Origin: Azotobacter salinestris
Lineage (GTDB): Bacteria > Pseudomonadota > Gammaproteobacteria > Pseudomonadales > Pseudomonadaceae
NCBI RefSeq assembly: GCF_009363155.1
Contig: NZ_CP045302.1
Location: forward strand, 2,328,001-2,392,000
Reading direction: 5' to 3'
DNA length: 64,000 bases
A model generated the notes under the pieces. The model had not been told where the DNA came from. It saw only the letters and a program-made list of their open reading frames with translations, and made no database searches. Both the position numbers and the translations under genes were made by a program. Below, piece after piece: positions 49,258 to 57,158 of this stretch. How positions within the stretch are numbered: position 1 is the first letter of the stretch; each line of letters opens with the position of its first letter.

Positions 49258-50550
49258 ATGGAGAAAGAAGATAAGGCAGCATTAGTGCCGAAGTTGCGGT
49301 TTCCGGAATTTCGGAATGCAGAGCCATGGAACCGATTGCCCCTTAGCGAGCTGCTTCGCGAACGTAAGCAACGAAATAGGGACTTGAGGTTTGGACCTAG
49401 GGAAGTGCTATCTGTATCTGGTGATCATGGGTGTGTAAATCAAATCGAGCTTTTGGGGCGATCTTATGCAGGCGCCAGCGTCAAGGAATACCATGTTGTC
49501 GAAACAGGAGACCTTGTTTACACCAAGAGCCCGCTTAAAAGAAATCCCTATGGAATCATTAAAGAAAACAAAGGTAAGCCGGGCATTGTCTCTACACTCT
49601 ATGCTGTTTACCACGTTACCAAAAAGGGACATCCGGCCTATTTAGATTATTTCTTCTCCAGTGACTACAACCTGAATAGTTATTTGCAGCCTATTGTAAG
49701 GAAGGGCGCGAAGAACGACATGAAGGTGAACAATGCAGCGGTGCTGACTGGGGAAATATGGGCTCCCCAAATAGAAGAGCAGCGAAAGATCGCTGACTGC
49801 CTGAGCTCGCTGGGCCAGCTGGTTTCCGCTCAGAGGCAGAAAGTCGAGGCTTTGAAGACCTACAAGCGCGGCCTGATGCAGCAGCTTTTCCCCTGCGAAG
49901 GCGAATCCCGCCCCCAGTTCCGCTTTCCTGAGTTCCGTACTCAGCCAGAATGGGACGCGCTGCGAATTGCTGAGCTTAAGCCCTTTGTCACGAGTGGTTC
50001 GCGCGGCTGGGCTGCTTACTACGCGAATCACGGTTCGCTGTTCGTGCGAATCACGAACCTTTCGAGAGATTCGATTTCACTGGACCTGACTGACTCTAAA
50101 TTCGTGAACTTGCCATCTGGGGCGAGCGAAGGAGTTCGCACGCAACTCAGAACCCATGACATCTTGATATCTATCACTGCCGATATTGGGATAGTCGGAT
50201 ACGTCGATGATAATGTTCCATCTCCTGCTTACATTAATCAGCACATCGCTCTAGTGCGATTCGAAAATACCAACGTGTGTAGCAAGTTTGTGGCCTATTT
50301 CTTGGCTTCGGACGCTGCTCAGCGCAGTTTTCGTTCCTCTACTGATAATGGTACGAAGGCCGGAATGAATCTAATCGGCGTTCAAAGCATGCCACTGTTG
50401 CTCCCAACGCTTCCAGAGCAGCAACGAATCGCTTCCTTTTTGTCCAGCCTCGATAGTCAAATATCTGCCGAAGCCCAAAAGCTTCTCGTGCTGAAAGCCC
50501 ACAGCAAGGGGCTCATGCAGTGTCTATTCCCCTCACCGGAGGAGGTTTAG
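49258..50550 (+). CDS. hsdS: Type I restriction specificity subunit HsdS
   Basis: 430 residues with two target-recognition domains (about 15-170 and 225-380), each followed by a conserved helix: EEQRKIADCLSSLGQLVSAQRQKVEALK and PEQQRIASFLSSLDSQISAEAQKLLVLK. Repeated ends (YKRGLMQQLFP and SKGLMQCLFP) show the two-half symmetry. HsdS chooses the bipartite DNA target for methylation and cutting. G+C is clearly lower than in the neighbouring genes, usual for exchanged specificity genes. The target sequence cannot be predicted from sequence alone. Confidence 0.93.
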   Translation: MEKEDKAALVPKLRFPEFRNAEPWNRLPLSELLRERKQRNRDLRFGPREVLSVSGDHGCVNQIELLGRSYAGASVKEYHVVETGDLVYTKSPLKRNPYGIIKENKGKPGIVSTLYAVYHVTKKGHPAYLDYFFSSDYNLNSYLQPIVRKGAKNDMKVNNAAVLTGEIWAPQIEEQRKIADCLSSLGQLVSAQRQKVEALKTYKRGLMQQLFPCEGESRPQFRFPEFRTQPEWDALRIAELKPFVTSGSRGWAAYYANHGSLFVRITNLSRDSISLDLTDSKFVNLPSGASEGVRTQLRTHDILISITADIGIVGYVDDNVPSPAYINQHIALVRFENTNVCSKFVAYFLASDAAQRSFRSSTDNGTKAGMNLIGVQSMPLLLPTLPEQQRIASFLSSLDSQISAEAQKLLVLKAHSKGLMQCLFPSPEEV

Positions 50551-50553
50551 CGC

Positions 50554-51720
50554 ATGACCGTTGCGACTTTTCCAAGCCTTCACGACCTCGCACAGCAACT
50601 CCGCAGGGAGATGGAGCAAAAGAAGTTTGTGCTGCTCTACGCATATAACGGCACCGGCAAAACGCGGCTATCAGTAGCATTCAAGGACTTGGGCAAAAGG
50701 CCAGTTCAGCTGGAGCCTCTGCTAACGGAAGCGGGCGAGCCTATCGAGGCAGAAGATGGAACCACGATAGGGGTGGAAGGCATTCAAGGCGACACGCTCT
50801 ACTTCAACGCCTTCACTGAAGACCTGTTCCACTGGGACAACGATCTGCAGAACGACCGCGAGCGGGTGCTGAAGATCAACCGGGACTCGCTCTTTTTCGC
50901 TGGATTGGGCGAGCTGGAGATGGACAACCGCATCCGTCCGCTGCTGAATCGCTACGCCGACTTCGATTTCCGCATCGACACCGCCGAGTGGGAGGTGAGC
51001 TTCTCACGCGAAGTGGAAGTTGAAGGGGTGAGGACGGTCGCGGAAGACATCAAGGTTTCGCGCGGCGAAGAGAATATCTTCATCTGGTGCTTCTTCCTTG
51101 CCATCGTGCAGCTCGTGCTCGACGGGGCTGAGGCCTACAAGTGGGTGAAGTACGTCTACATTGATGATCCGATTTCATCGCTGGACGACAATAATGCCGT
51201 GACTGTCGCGCACCATCTGGCGCAGATGCTCACGGCTTCGTCCGAGCGGGTGAAAACGGTGATTTCCACCCATCATGTGTTGTTCTTCAACGTCTTGTGC
51301 AACGAGCTGAAGAAGTCGCGCAAGTACTTCCTAAGCCGGGATGCGCGATCAGGTAGTTACCTGATTTCCGAGACCGATAGCACTCCGTTTCTATATCACT
51401 TGGCGTCGCTGGTTGAGCTGCATGAGGCGGCACGTTCCGGCGCGCTGTACACGCATCACTTCAACATAATGCGCCGTGTGATGGAGCAAACCGCCTGCTT
51501 CTTTGGCTATGCCAAGTGGGAGGAGTGCATCAAGCCCGAGGCAGACGATCCGAATAAAACGCTCTACAAGCGCGTGATCGATTTAATGAGCCATGGTGAC
51601 TATTCGCTTTATGAGCCAAGAGAAATGCTGCCGGAGAACAAGGAACACTTTGGCAGGGCGCTGAGGCAGTTCATCAGCACGCACCCTTTCAGCCCCACAC
51701 TCTTTGGTGGAGCACCATGA
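50554..51720 (+). CDS. PrrC-like ATPase, candidate anticodon nuclease
   Basis: 388 residues, close to the 396 of E. coli PrrC. The N-terminal ABC/SMC-like ATPase has Walker A NGTGKT (Lys36), signature-like VSRGEENIF (168-176), Walker B VYIDD (201-205) followed by PISSLDD, and an H-loop STHH (238-241). The C-terminal part has Arg307, Glu311 and His347, similar in order and spacing to the Arg320-Glu324-His356 tRNA-nuclease triad reported for PrrC. It lies inside the hsd operon with hsdS just before (GGAGG overlapping the hsdS end), as PrrC does. PrrC is held silent by the restriction complex and cuts tRNA-Lys when phage proteins inhibit it. Function inferred, not shown. Confidence 0.72.
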   Translation: MTVATFPSLHDLAQQLRREMEQKKFVLLYAYNGTGKTRLSVAFKDLGKRPVQLEPLLTEAGEPIEAEDGTTIGVEGIQGDTLYFNAFTEDLFHWDNDLQNDRERVLKINRDSLFFAGLGELEMDNRIRPLLNRYADFDFRIDTAEWEVSFSREVEVEGVRTVAEDIKVSRGEENIFIWCFFLAIVQLVLDGAEAYKWVKYVYIDDPISSLDDNNAVTVAHHLAQMLTASSERVKTVISTHHVLFFNVLCNELKKSRKYFLSRDARSGSYLISETDSTPFLYHLASLVELHEAARSGALYTHHFNIMRRVMEQTACFFGYAKWEECIKPEADDPNKTLYKRVIDLMSHGDYSLYEPREMLPENKEHFGRALRQFISTHPFSPTLFGGAP

Positions 51721-51896
51721 GCGAACTGATCCTCTACACCCCCGAAGACGAGCGCGATCAAATCAAACTGCGGGCCAAGGATCACACGGTTTGGCTCTCG
51801 CAGCGCGAAATAGCTGAGCCACGTCAGGCCGACGCGCAAGACGATGCCGAACTCAAGGCACTGGAAAACACACTCATGAAACGACCCAAACCATGA
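51717..51896 (+). pseudogene. Internally deleted RhuM-family gene (59-codon in-frame remnant)
   Basis: The first 34 residues, MSELILYTPEDERDQIKLRA onward to SQREIAE, match the N-terminus of RhuM virulence-type proteins. The remaining 25, ending DDAELKALENTLMKRPKP, look like their extreme C-terminus. About 270 central residues are missing but the frame is kept. It starts in an ATGA overlap with the PrrC-like gene and ends in an ATGA overlap with hsdM, so translational coupling through the operon survives. RhuM genes are common passengers of hsd operons. Confidence 0.72.
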
Positions 51897-53545
51897 CCGA
51901 ACAAGACCAGAAGCAGCTAGGCAAAACCCTCTGGGCGATTGCCGACCAATTGCGCGGATCGATGAACGCTGACGATTTCCGCGATTACATGCTGTCCTTC
52001 CTCTTTCTGCGCTACCTCTCGGACAACTACGAGCAGGCTGCAAAGCGGGAGCTGGGGCCGGATTATCCGGACGTGACGCCAGACGTAATGGAACAGACCG
52101 AAGCCACGACACCGCTTCAAATCTGGTACGAAGAGAACGCCAGCGATGTGGCGGCGTTCGAGAAGCAAATGCGTCGCAAGGTGCACTATGTGATCGAGCC
52201 AGACTACCTGTGGGGCAATATCGTTTACCTGGCCAAAACGCAGAGCAGCTTGCTGCTCGACACCCTGCAAAGGGGGTTCAAGTACATCGAGAACGAGTCC
52301 TTCCAGAGCAACTTCCAGGGCTTGTTTTCAGAGATCAACCTTGCGTCTGACAAGCTGGGTCGTCAGTACTCGGAACGCAACAATAAGCTGTGCTCGATCA
52401 TCTCGGAGCTGGCGCGTGGCATGTCGCTGTTCTCCACCGATACCGACACGTTGGGCGATGCCTATGAGTATCTGATCGGCCAGTTTGCGGCGGGCTCGGG
52501 CAAGAAAGCGGGTGAGTTCTACACGCCGCAGCAGGCTTCAAAAATTCTGTCGGCCATCGTAACGCTCGACGGCCAGGCGCCTGAGACAGGTCCGCGCAAG
52601 AAGCTGGAGAGTGTGTTCGATTTTGCCTGTGGCTCGGGCTCGTTGCTGTTGAACATCCGGCACCGCATGAAGGACGCGGGCGGTAGCATCGGCAAGATCT
52701 ACGGGCAGGAATACAACGTCACCACCTATAACCTGGCGCGCATGAACATGCTGCTGCACGGGGTTAAGGACACCGAGTTCGAGATCTACCACGGCGACAC
52801 ACTGACCAACGCCTGGGACTTCCTGCGCGAGACCAATCCGGCGAAGAAACCGCAGTTTGATGCGGTGGTGGCCAATCCGCCATTCAGCTATCGCTGGGAC
52901 CCGAGCGACGCCATCAGCGAAGACATGCGCTTCAAAAACCATGGTGTGGCGCCCAAGAGCGCGGCGGACTTCGCCTTCCTGCTGCACGGGCTGCACTACC
53001 TGAAGGATGACGGCGTGATGGCCATCATCCTGCCGCACGGTGTGCTGTTTCGGGGCGGAGCGGAAGAGCGTATTCGCCGCAAGCTACTGCAGGATGGACA
53101 CATCGATACCGTGATCGGACTGCCGGCCAATCTGTTTTATTCAACGGGTATCCCGGTCTGCATCCTGGTGTTGAAAAAGTGCAAGAGATCGGATGATGTG
53201 CTGTTTATCAACGCGGCCGAGCACTTCGAGAAGGGTCGGAACCAGAACCAGCTGGCAGACCGGCATATCGACAAAATTATCGAGATCTACAAGCAACGCC
53301 CTGATGAAGTGCCGCGTTATGCGCGACGGGTAAGCATGCAAAAAATCGAGGAGAACGACTTCAACCTGAATATCTCGCGTTACGTCAGCACGGCAGTTGC
53401 CGATGAAGAGATTGACCTGACGGCCGTGCATGCCGAGCTTGTGGCACTGGATCAGAAGATCAAGACCGCCACCGATAAACACAATGAGTTCCTCAAGGAA
53501 CTTGGGCTGCCACCGTTGCCCTACGGCTCCGAGGTATCACGATAA
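51893..53545 (+). CDS. hsdM: Type I restriction modification methyltransferase HsdM
   Basis: A 550-residue adenine-N6 methyltransferase. An N-terminal helical domain (about 1-165) precedes the catalytic part with SAM-binding DFACGSGS (243-250) and the catalytic NPPFSY (328-333). It methylates adenine in the target chosen by HsdS and protects host DNA. It begins in an ATGA overlap with the rhuM remnant and is the last gene of the operon, giving the unusual order R-S-accessory-M. A fragment of the polyvalent gene lies directly after it. Confidence 0.94.
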   Translation: MTEQDQKQLGKTLWAIADQLRGSMNADDFRDYMLSFLFLRYLSDNYEQAAKRELGPDYPDVTPDVMEQTEATTPLQIWYEENASDVAAFEKQMRRKVHYVIEPDYLWGNIVYLAKTQSSLLLDTLQRGFKYIENESFQSNFQGLFSEINLASDKLGRQYSERNNKLCSIISELARGMSLFSTDTDTLGDAYEYLIGQFAAGSGKKAGEFYTPQQASKILSAIVTLDGQAPETGPRKKLESVFDFACGSGSLLLNIRHRMKDAGGSIGKIYGQEYNVTTYNLARMNMLLHGVKDTEFEIYHGDTLTNAWDFLRETNPAKKPQFDAVVANPPFSYRWDPSDAISEDMRFKNHGVAPKSAADFAFLLHGLHYLKDDGVMAIILPHGVLFRGGAEERIRRKLLQDGHIDTVIGLPANLFYSTGIPVCILVLKKCKRSDDVLFINAAEHFEKGRNQNQLADRHIDKIIEIYKQRPDEVPRYARRVSMQKIEENDFNLNISRYVSTAVADEEIDLTAVHAELVALDQKIKTATDKHNEFLKELGLPPLPYGSEVSR

Positions 53546-54154
53546 GTACCGCGATTTGGTTCTTGCGCTCTGTGATTGCGCCAAGGCCGACGAGCAGCGC
53601 GCGAGCCTTACGGATGGCTCCATCCGAGTAAAGGCCGAGCAGTCCGCGACGAAGATCCTCGACGGTATGGAATTGATTTGGCCATTGTCTCTGCCATTAT
53701 TTGAATTACCCGCTCCCACGTCGTCGCGGGTACGCGAAGCGGCGGCGTGCGTAGGCCTGTCGGTAGCTCTCCCTGCCGCTCGTCCATCGGGCCTTTTCTC
53801 ATAACCCGTTACCACCCAGGCGTTGCTTCCTTCCCGCTTGGTCATCCAGACGATCATGTCGTCGTGTTCCACGCCCCACGGGTAGTCTTGCCGACTGCTA
53901 TCCGGTTGAACTCTTCCCCCTTGGCGATCGCTTCCACCACCCCATCGAGCAACCGCAAAGCGCCTTCAGCGCTCTTGCTATCCTTGCGCTGGCGGGCCTC
54001 GATAATATGGGAAAGCCCCCTTGCACCGGCGGTTTTGCCTGATAGCTTGGCTGCCTCTATGCCCTTCTTGTTGGTCACGCGCTCGCCGCCGATCTGCACC
54101 GAGTAGCGCGCGTTCGGCTTGCCGCCCTGCTGGCGCTCGACCGCCGCCAGCGCC
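53546..54154 (-). pseudogene. Remnant of the polyvalent protein (right, inverted part)
   Basis: On the minus strand from 54154 the sequence reads VERQQGGKPNARYSVQIGGE, as in the left remnant, then RVTNKKGIEAAK, a different continuation GLSHIIEARQRKDSKSAEGA, KGEEFNRIAVGKTTRG, and after a frameshift NAWVVTGYEKRPDG. The last part resembles the small nuclease-like C-terminal domains (PBECR type) of phage polyvalent proteins. Frame breaks near 53870 and 53800 show decay. It is convergent with hsdM. Confidence 0.55.
54046..54154 (-). repeat. 109-bp inverted repeat, right copy
   Basis: Reverse complement of 42994-43102 with about three differences. The spacing of about 11 kb between the copies encloses both MITE-like and hsd sequences. 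Confidence 0.85.
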
Positions 54155-54174
54155 TCCTTTGTCTATTTCGGTCT

Positions 54175-54300
54175 ATTTCAGATGCTGGGCCTCGCACGCG
54201 CGCGTATTGCTCTCAAAACTCGGGCAGGTGCTCTGCAAGCAGCTTGCTGGCCAAGCTCGCGCGCGACGACTGGTCTCGAAATCATCAAAGCCAGCCGCCT
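54175..54300 (-). pseudogene. Short relic related to the small gene at 45490-45560
   Basis: The minus strand encodes ASLASKLLAEHLPEF, a stop, then EQYARACEAQ, parallel to KLLADHLPKFRNQYAREA at 45490-45560. Both lie next to polyvalent-gene remnants. The family was not recognised, and the frame is broken by at least one stop. Confidence 0.5.
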
Positions 54301-54327
54301 TTCAGGACTCCGAAAATCAGCAGCGAC

Positions 54328-54540
54328 TTATGCAGCCCCAAGGCGCTGCCGGTCTGCCAGGTCGCGCGCCAGCTTCTCCTCGATGGCCAGGCGCACGAAC
54401 TCCGACCTGTTGCCCTTGGCCGGATGCTTGCTCCCGTAGGGGGGGCCGATCAGCCGATCAATGGCTTCCACCGTGTCCAGTTCGACGGAAACGATAAGGC
54501 GCGTCTTGGGCTGGTCGAAAAATAACCTGTTCTTGCTCAT
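54328..54540 (-). CDS. Ribbon-helix-helix domain protein
   Basis: 70 residues. TRLIVSVELDTVEAIDRLIG followed by NRSEFVRLAIEEKLARDL is the strand-helix-helix layout of CopG/Arc repressors. It is the last gene of the satellite replication operon on the minus strand, about 100 bases after the 123-residue gene. A regulator or copy-control role is plausible. It shares no clear identity with the small RHH protein at 45971. Confidence 0.72.
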   Translation of the reverse strand: MSKNRLFFDQPKTRLIVSVELDTVEAIDRLIGPPYGSKHPAKGNRSEFVRLAIEEKLARDLADRQRLGAA

Positions 54541-54640
54541 TGCTTGTTCCTCGCACTCAAGGGCTTCAGATCATGGCGGCCAGCGGGGAGTGACATCAAC
54601 TCGGGTTGCCCCGGCCGCCTCGGGTTCGCACGGCTGGCGG

Positions 54641-55012
54641 TCAGCTCCAGGGCGTGGCGTCGTAGATGGCGCGCAGCTCGGCACCAAAGGCGCAGTGGCG
54701 ACCATTGGGCGCGTAGCAGGCGCGGCAGCTCATCAGGTGGGCATGGTATTGGTCGCGCGCCTCTCGCCATGCTGGCGACGCCGTAGCGGCTGTGCGGATG
54801 ACGTGCTGCGGCTCGTCGACCTGCTGCTCGACGATGGCGGCTTGCTGCTCCGCCGGCGCTGGTCGGTCGGTCCGGGTCGGGCGGATGCTGGCCGTCTTGG
54901 CGGTCTGTGCGTCAACAGCTGTCGGTGCGCTGGCGATCTCCACCAGGGAGATCGGCTGATGATCGGCGGCAGACTCCTCCAACTGATCGAACAACTTCGC
55001 CAGCAGGCTCAT
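54641..55012 (-). CDS. Conserved hypothetical protein of the satellite, Cys-containing
   Basis: 123 residues, family not recognised. The N-terminus is helical (LLAKLFDQLEESAADHQP), the middle is low-complexity Ala/Gln/Glu, and the C-terminus has CRACYAPNGRHCAFGAELRA, with three Cys and a His that could hold a metal. The ATG at 55012 is preceded by GAGGAGG at 5 bases. It lies immediately beyond the iteron cluster, on the same strand as the primase and helicase genes, so a replication or copy-control role is possible. Confidence 0.6.
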   Translation of the reverse strand: MSLLAKLFDQLEESAADHQPISLVEIASAPTAVDAQTAKTASIRPTRTDRPAPAEQQAAIVEQQVDEPQHVIRTAATASPAWREARDQYHAHLMSCRACYAPNGRHCAFGAELRAIYDATPWS

Positions 55013-55063
55013 GCGCACCTCCTCGCATCAGCCCAAGCACCATATACACACGTTTGAAAAATC

Positions 55064-55296
55064 GTGGCAACAACGGCAACGGCGGCAACGCCTAGTGCCA
55101 CGCGGCCTCCAGGGTGGCAATCCGTTGCCACTGACTTTTCGGGTGGCAACAGACAGAACGTAACGACATAAGAAAGTGATAGCTTATATTCACAAGGTGA
55201 TGTGTGTTGCCACCTGTTGCCACTTCTTTTTTCTATGTGGCAACGGCTGGAGGCCGCGTTATCCCTGGCTGTTGCCATCGTTGCCGCCGTTGCCAC
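55064..55296. other. Iteron cluster, candidate replication origin of the island
   Basis: Seven exact copies of GTTGCCAC or its complement GTGGCAAC (55064, 55124, 55143, 55206, 55216, 55237 and 55289) and two near copies (55114, 55271) occur within 235 bases in both orientations. An AT-rich stretch (about 55160-55200) lies between two groups. Placement beside primase and helicase-like genes matches the P4 origin plan, in which the alpha primase/helicase binds iterons. No gene is seen in 55013-55352. Confidence 0.7.
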
Positions 55297-55352
55297 CGAT
55301 TTCAGGTTCCTATGTGCATGTAATTGGCTGAATCGGGGTTGAGTACGGGCGA

Positions 55353-57158
55353 TCATGGCTGGCCTCCGTCGTTCTCCAAGCGCTCTGGGTCGATGACGTA
55401 CAGCCGCGCTTGGCCGCCTCCGGGAAGGCGATAGTTCTTGGTGTGGCGCTTCTTGTCGCCGTCCCGCTTGGCCAGCACGCCGGCCGCCTCCAACGCCTTG
55501 ACGATCCGTGCCAGGCCGAAGCCTGCGGCCGCCTCGATCAGCCCGGACTTGTTGAATAGGTACAGCCGGCGATTCGGCTCGATCTCCCAGTACCCGGCGC
55601 GGTCGAACACCCGGCTTTCCACCTCGCTTGCGTTCACGTCAGAGAACCGGCTGCTGCCATGGCGCTCGATGAAGCTGGCGATGCCGGCGAGGATCTGCCG
55701 GTCCTCGGCGTTGCCGCTGCCCACCCGCTCCAGCCATTCGCGGTAGAGCAACTGGCTGTCTTTCAGGCTGGTGCCGGTCGGCCAGGGCAGCAGTCCATAG
55801 GCGATGGCCAGCTCGCCGGCCAGGGCGATGACGGCGAAGCGGTCGGCCACCCGTCCGGCCTGCGCGCTGTCGGATTGGAACTGGGCGCGCACCTTGTCGA
55901 AGTCCTTCAGCATCTCGTCGCGGTCGTAACCGGCGATCAGTTTCTCGACGAAGGCCTGGCCCAGGTGCCCGTAGTGCTGGCCAGCAGCAACGGTCAGGGC
56001 TCGGTGGAAGCTCTCCCCGTCCATACCGTGAACATCATCGAATGCGCGGTACGTGCGGGTGCCGGCGTTCACGTCCACCATGCGCAGCTCGGCGCCGGCA
56101 TGGGCCGGGTTGCCGCCGATGGCCGCATGCTCGGAGAGCGAGCGCTCGCCGCTGGAGATGGTCAGCAGGCGCCAGTGGAGCTTGGCGCGTCCTTCGCGCT
56201 CGCGGGTCATGGTGCCCTTGCCTTGGCCGTTCGCCAGAGCGTAGGCCATCTCCTGAATGCGGCGCGCATCGGCGCGCGTGATCTCGTCCAACGGCAACAG
56301 GGTGTCGTTGCGCGAGGCGGCTTCGATTTCCAGCCCGCCCTTGGTCATGTCCCAACTGGCGGCGAACACACCAGGGTCGCCCCACACCGAAGCGCCGATC
56401 AGTTGCGCCAGCGACTTCCCGCTGGAGCTGTCGCCGACCAGGTGGACGCCGCCACCGTTCACGCCGACCTTGCTCAACAGCGGACCGGCCAGCGCACAGC
56501 CGACGGCCATGGTCAGCACCGGGTTGCCCAGGCAGCGGGCAGCAACCAGGCTCTGCCACTGCGCCAGCTCACCCTTGGAGGCATAGAGGTTCGGCACTCG
56601 GCCGGATGACTGGTAGCGCACGCCGTCGCCGCCGATGGTGCGGTGGGGCAGCACGAACACCCCGGACGCATGCCAGCCCGGCCGGCTGGTGGTGACGATG
56701 GTCTGGCGGGGCCGCTGGTCGAGCAGGTACTCCATGAGGCGGCCACGCTGGCGCGGGGCGATCTCCGCGCCCATGGCGAACAGGGCGCGCCGGATTTCCT
56801 CGCCGCTGCCGCCAAGCATCTCCATGGGCATGATCCACTCCCTTTCGCCTCTGTCCGTCACCAGGCGCAGCAGGCGGCCGGCGGTGTCGTCGTCGCTGTT
56901 GACGGTACGCGCCTCGACGAACACCGGCGAAGCGATCCATTCGTCGCGCAGGGGGCGCTCGCTACCGTCGCTCGGCTCGGCCTCGTCGTCTTCCTTGGTG
57001 CGCCGGTAGCCGTGCCAGTACACGCCCGGCTTGAGCATGGCGCCATTCTCGTTTTGCACCCGCCCCGCATAGACGCCCCAGCAGGGGCGCTCTGGCGTCA
57101 CCGTGGGCGGCATGGGTTTGGTGATGAGGGTCAGTGCGGGTGCTTCAGGCTTGCTCAT
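55353..57158 (-). CDS. DUF927 helicase-like replication protein
   Basis: 601 residues. The C-terminal two thirds form the DUF927 region, with a Walker A-like GDSSSGKS in VHLVGDSSSGKSLAQLIGAS, an acidic LLPLDEITRADARR (Walker B-like) and sensor-like LLTISSGERS. DUF927 proteins are P-loop ATPases found with primases in P4-like satellites and act as replicative helicases or loaders. The ATG at 57158 follows GGAGGG by 6 bases. It overlaps the primase gene by 14 bases and is next to the iterons. Confidence 0.82.
   Translation of the reverse strand: MSKPEAPALTLITKPMPPTVTPERPCWGVYAGRVQNENGAMLKPGVYWHGYRRTKEDDEAEPSDGSERPLRDEWIASPVFVEARTVNSDDDTAGRLLRLVTDRGEREWIMPMEMLGGSGEEIRRALFAMGAEIAPRQRGRLMEYLLDQRPRQTIVTTSRPGWHASGVFVLPHRTIGGDGVRYQSSGRVPNLYASKGELAQWQSLVAARCLGNPVLTMAVGCALAGPLLSKVGVNGGGVHLVGDSSSGKSLAQLIGASVWGDPGVFAASWDMTKGGLEIEAASRNDTLLPLDEITRADARRIQEMAYALANGQGKGTMTREREGRAKLHWRLLTISSGERSLSEHAAIGGNPAHAGAELRMVDVNAGTRTYRAFDDVHGMDGESFHRALTVAAGQHYGHLGQAFVEKLIAGYDRDEMLKDFDKVRAQFQSDSAQAGRVADRFAVIALAGELAIAYGLLPWPTGTSLKDSQLLYREWLERVGSGNAEDRQILAGIASFIERHGSSRFSDVNASEVESRVFDRAGYWEIEPNRRLYLFNKSGLIEAAAGFGLARIVKALEAAGVLAKRDGDKKRHTKNYRLPGGGQARLYVIDPERLENDGGQP

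Noticed and set aside
55064-55296. CRISPR array
   Set aside because: The repeats are only 8 bp, in both orientations and irregularly spaced, which fits iterons rather than CRISPR.
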